From: JACDHG01 sp963811585
Lineage (GTDB): Bacteria; Actinomycetota; Actinomycetes; Propionibacteriales; Nocardioidaceae
Direction: 5' to 3'
Assembly: GCA_963811585.1 (NCBI GenBank)
Contig: CAWERR010000008.1
Coordinates: 124,001 to 188,000 of the forward strand
Length of the DNA stretch: 64,000 nucleotides
Part shown: in pieces, positions 60,732 through 64,000 of the stretch
Layout: every line of letters begins with the position of its first letter
How positions within the stretch are numbered: the first letter of the stretch is position 1
Notes under the pieces: generated by a model
What the model was told of the DNA's origin: nothing
Database searches by the model: none
The model's input: only the letters and a program-made list of their open reading frames with translations
Position numbers and translations under genes: made by a program

Positions 60732-62682
60732 TCATGACACGGGTATCGAGTCGAACATCTTGTCCCAGTGCTGTCGGGACGGCCATCGGCTGCTGCAGTA
60801 GCCCATCAACTCGTTGCTGCCGGTGGGGAGGATCCTGCGGTCGACGACGTCGACTGCTGGGTTGCCGAGCGTGAGCGGTAGACCTCCGTCGTACGGCCCG
60901 GCCGCACCGTTGCAGTTGACGTGCAGCAGACCGTACGCGTGCCCCAGCTCATGGGCGAAGGTCTCCTGCATCCCCACCTTGTTGATGAGACAGGGGATCA
61001 GCGCGCCGATCCGCGGCCACGCCATTCCGCCGCGGGTCGAGGGCGGTGCATCGGCTGGCGCGATCGCCGCCCGAATCCCCCCGACTGGGTCCTTGCCGAA
61101 CAAGAAGTTCATCGTCCCCAGCTTCAGGATCAGCCTCTCCCAGCCCAGCGTTGCAGACAGGCTGTCCTTCACGTCCAGCGTCAGCGTGATCTCGGGATTG
61201 CCCTTGATCCCGTCGGTCGGGAACGGCTGCCGCTGGTACGCCCCCTCGAGGAGTGCGTCGAAGTCCGCCCTTGTCGGCGTGGGTCCCGCGCTCATCGGAT
61301 CGACGAGGAGCAGCGGCAGCATGAGCTGCTGCTGCCGGTCGTTGAAGGTGACGGTCGTCGACCCGTCGGCGAAGGCCAGCGGTGGCGGGTTCGTCTGGAC
61401 GGGGTGAGTCGACATCGGGGCGGGCAGCATGGCCGTCGCGTGGAACCTGACCCTGCCCGCGCAGGCCGACAGCGGCACGTCGAAGTTTGCAGAGTGTCCG
61501 AGGATGTCGCGGTCGGCGGTGGGACGCGCAAGGAACCTGGATCCCAGGGACTTCCGCAGCTCGTGGTGACACCGGTGTCGACGTCGACGGCGTACAGGGA
61601 CAGGTCCAACCCACCGACCAGCCCGGGGCCGTCGCCCAGGTTGAACCCGTCCGTGATCCCGCTGTCGACGAAGACCCTGACGGCTGTACGCCGGTTGGCG
61701 ACCAGGCGAACACTGTTGTCGGGCAAGCTGCTCGCCTTGGACCACTTCGATCCGCGTGATCGAGAGGCGGGGACGCCGGGTCAGCGTGAACTTCGCAGTC
61801 GCCAGCGTGGTGCCACACGAGTTCTGCGCCCGCAGGATGAAGCCCGTCGTCTCGACGCTCGTTCCCGTGACCGGCGGCCAGGTCATCGTCCCCGCGAACC
61901 CTGGGGACGGCACGGCGAGTGGCGGGGCGCCGGCCGTCACGACGTCGATCGAGATCGACGTGGCGTTCTGCACGTTCCACGACAGCCTGGGCCGCTCGCC
62001 GGGCTCGATGACCTCGGGCGTGCAGGTGAACCAGTTGACGATCGGACGACCCGCGAGATTGATCCGATTCGCACCACCGGGGAGACATGGCGGACAGGAC
62101 GTGACCGGTCGCTGGACCTTGTCGAATGCCGCACCCCAGATCTGCCCGACTGCGCCGAAGCACTGGGTGAGCGCGCCGCTTACCTGCGAGATGCCGTCGA
62201 AGCCACCGATGTCGCGCCTGCGTACGAAGCCCACGCAGCCCGCGCCGATCCAGTCCGGGACGACGACCGTGATGACACGGTCGGTCCAAGTCTTCACGTC
62301 CACCTTGTTGCAGCTGCCATCGCGACTCGGGAGGTAGACGTCGGTGTCGGCCGGCTGGGACGCGGCAAACGTGCCGTTGATCTTCAGTTCGGCGTTGGGG
62401 CAGACCGTCTGGGTAGAGAGTCCACTGATGCCGGCGGCGTCCGCATTGTCGTGTGCGGCTCCGAAGCGGCCAACCTCCAGCAGGGCTTCCTGGACGCCGA
62501 CGAAGCACGCACTCTCGATCAACTCCCCGATTCGCGTCGTCCAGTCGGGGGGCACGGGTGGCGGAGGGCCGAAGGGGTGGGTGCGGACCAGGCCTGCGCG
62601 CAACGTCGCGATCTCCGGGCCCAGGTCCGTCGCGGCGAGGAGGAGCTCGCTCGGCGAGCTCCTCGATGGGTCGGTCTGTCAT
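60732..62682 (-). pseudogene. Metzincin-type peptidase with Ig-like middle, three frameshifts
   Basis: About 650 residues. The ATG 62682 (MTDRPIEELAE) shifts near 62650 to LLLAATDLGPEIATLRAGLV; a second shift near 61730 and a third near 61545 bracket a section that in the alternative frame reads NSVRLVANRRTAVRVFVDSG, ITDGFNLGDGPGLVGGLDLS. The zinc motif is HELGHAYGLLHVNCNG (HExxHxxGxxH) at about 60930-60975 and the Met-turn is NELMGYCSS. An Ig-like part (IEPGERPRLSWNVQNATSIS) precedes it. There is no signal peptide, which is unusual for a metzincin. Confidence 0.72.
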
Positions 62683-62751
62683 CCCTGAGAGCGAGCGCAC
62701 CCGCGACGATCAAGCCAACGGAATCGTGCGCCGAGGGCCTGGTAGCCAGGA

Positions 62752-63270
62752 TCACCGTCCGGGCTTGCGCTGAACAGGTTGAGTTGTACGTCGGCGCGAC
62801 GACCCTCGCTGAATGTCGGCTGTTCTGAGGAGGATCCGGGTCAGGGCGCGCGCGCCGACGATCGGAATCGAGTTCGGCATGAGCCCGTCGCCCGTCCACA
62901 TTCCGAGGCGCTGCAGCCCCGCGACGAAGTCCTGCGCGCTCTTCAGTCCACGTTCCACGAGCCACCTCCGCTCGCCTCGTGCTCCGCGTACGACCGCCCA
63001 CCAGCCAGCCGTGAGCGTGGTCTTTGGTCGAGACTCACGATACGCCGATTGGTACACGTCAGCCACGTACCGCTTTGCGATGGGCTTCGTCTCGCGCGCG
63101 CCGATTGCGTTATTGCGGAGTCTCTCCGCGAACCTCGCGGGACTTCAGCCGCAGCCAGAACCCGTCGTCCCGCAGTCGCCATCGTCCGACGGGTCGAGCA
63201 GCGTGAACGAGGACCGAGCGCCTGCGGTCAGGCCGGTTGCGAACGGCGTACGGCGACACCGCAGTTCGCC
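62752..63270 (-). pseudogene. Hypothetical protein, frame-shifted
   Basis: The clean frame from about 63140 to 62752 reads RLRNNAIGARETKPIAKRYV, ADVYQSAYRESRPKTTLTAG, WWAVVRGARGERRWLVERGL, GLQRLGMWTGDGLMPN and has the codon bias of a real gene. Upstream the sequence continues in two other frames: GRWRLRDDGFWLRLKSREVR and TGLTAGARSSFTLLDPSDDG. I recognise no family. It is upstream of and on the same strand as the metzincin gene, so may belong to the same operon. Its true start is not determined. Confidence 0.45.
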
Positions 63271-63385
63271 GATGCAGCGGCGACCGTTCTTTCGGCATCG
63301 CCGGAAGGGATCCGCATGCGGACTTCGGTTTGGTGTGGAGGTGATCCTGGTCGGGATCGAGACGGCTCCATGATGAGAGCGTAGG

Positions 63386-63624
63386 CAGCCCCACCTGGTC
63401 TTCGCGGAAGCGTGCGATCCCGACCTACTGGCGGAGGCGATCGTCAAAGAGGGTCTCGACACCGGCCGGCTTTCTTCCCGTGGAGACCGATGGTGCGGCG
63501 CGAGCAGCATCGATGCTCACCGAGCTCGTGTGACGCGCGCGACCGACTCGCTGTCTTCATCACGAAGAACGAGGCGTGGAAGCTGTACGGCGACTTCGAG
63601 GAGGCGCTGTACGCGTCGCTTTGA
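63386..63624 (+). pseudogene. Protein fragment, frame-shifted
   Basis: Three plus-strand frames read in order HLVFAEACDPDLLAEAIVKE, VETDGAARAASMLTELV and ARDRLAVFITKNEAWKLYGD, FEEALYASL, ending at a TGA at 63624. Joined, these make a coherent acidic C-terminal piece of about 80 residues, but two shifts and the lack of a start mark it as broken. No family is recognised. It overlaps the end of the convergent membrane gene. Confidence 0.4.
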
Positions 63625-64000
63625 GCTCCCGGACGGAGACACCGATGGCAGCGCCGTACATGGCAAGTCCGAGGAAGATCCACACCGGCGGATGTGGCAG
63701 CGCCACACCGGTCGACTCGGAGACGACCATGACGCCAATGGCCACGGGGATGGACAACAGGTTTGACACCGGCGCCCAGATCGGGAGCAGCTGACGACGG
63801 AGCACCACGACCGCCAGGGTCAGCACGCTGAGCACGACGATCGGCATCGCCACCGACGCGAGGATTCCGACCCAGACGTGGTCGTCGTAGATCGCATCCA
63901 GACGGGCGTTGGCCGCGGCGGGAGTCAGACCGGGGTCCAGTGACGACTCGATGAAGGTGTACGGCACCGCCCCCAACACGGTGGCGACGGCCAGCGCCAG
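63560..64000 (-). CDS. Membrane protein, C-terminal part (5' end beyond right edge)
   Basis: The open frame enters from the right edge (LALAVATVLGAVPYTFIESS) and ends at 63560. Three helices are visible: WVGILASVAMPIVVLSVLTL with AVVVL, LLSIPVAIGVMVVSESTG and VWIFLGLAMYGAAIGVSV. The loop LDPGLTPAAANARLDAIYDD is extracytoplasmic or cytoplasmic by position only. The final 25 residues (RELKATRTAPPRSRRTASTP) overlap the convergent fragment and may not be original. No family is recognised. Confidence 0.6.
   Translation of the reverse strand: MALAVATVLGAVPYTFIESSLDPGLTPAAANARLDAIYDDHVWVGILASVAMPIVVLSVLTLAVVVLRRQLLPIWAPVSNLLSIPVAIGVMVVSESTGVALPHPPVWIFLGLAMYGAAIGVSVRELKATRTAPPRSRRTASTPRSS

Noticed and set aside
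60921..62828. 635-codon plus-strand open frame opposite the metzincin
   Set aside because: Arginine-rich, no homology pattern; it mirrors the minus-strand gene, which has clear zinc motifs.

Overview
This window is chromosomal DNA from a high-GC actinobacterium, most likely of the Nocardioides type (Nocardioidaceae). That placement is an inference from codon use, GTG starts, 4-base start/stop overlaps, MenB (menaquinone), a three-part Pnt transhydrogenase, the actinobacterial tRNA-adenosine-deaminase-associated protein beside tadA, a deazaflavin-type oxidoreductase and a LytR_C/VapB-like pair. I see no plasmid or phage backbone and no CRISPR array.

Layout. 0-3.3 kb: end of a DUF5107 gene, an exported M14 zinc peptidase, a phospholipase D-like protein and a thioredoxin. 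3.4-8.8 kb: an overlapping operon of GAF-GAF sensor kinase (split by a frameshift), a stand-alone receiver, a receiver-cyclase and a PGM1-like ATP-grasp peptide ligase; this is the most unusual unit. 8.8-15.4 kb: 4-alpha-glucanotransferase, a large secreted subtilase and a divergent HTH regulator. 15.4-19.4 kb: an exported RTX-type protein, a membrane protein, a small zinc-ribbon protein and an M13 peptidase, bracketed by two tandem 63-bp repeats in opposite orientation. 19.4-26.3 kb: an ABC exporter, acyltransferase, sugar kinase, C45 peptidase, acetyltransferase, menB. 26.5-29.5 kb: a secreted sulfatase and a Tat-exported glycosidase-like protein in visibly less GC-rich DNA. 29.6-34.7 kb: pntA1-pntA2-pntB, upp, the deaminase-associated gene, tadA and tRNA-Ser. 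34.7-38.4 kb: a five-gene operon (ECF sigma factor, zinc anti-sigma factor, ABC ATPase, two membrane proteins), each gene overlapping the next by 4 bases. 38.5-55.5 kb: methyltransferases, regulators (LuxR/TPR, ArsR, HxlR), a cupin, DDAH, hydrolases, a GntP-type permease, a NYN-LOTUS protein, a K+/H+ antiporter and a LytR_C protein. 55.6-64 kb: a second Tat-exported glycosidase-like protein, two metzincin-type peptidases, an attachment-site-like region with a truncated resolvase, and degraded fragments.

Reading-frame quality is the main caution. At least a dozen genes carry single-base shifts, densest at 23.4-24.5 kb and 29.6-34.5 kb. They include tadA, which is normally essential, so most of these breaks are probably assembly or sequencing indels in GC-rich DNA and not true pseudogenes. 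Features with such breaks are typed as pseudogene here, and their likely intact function is given in the text.
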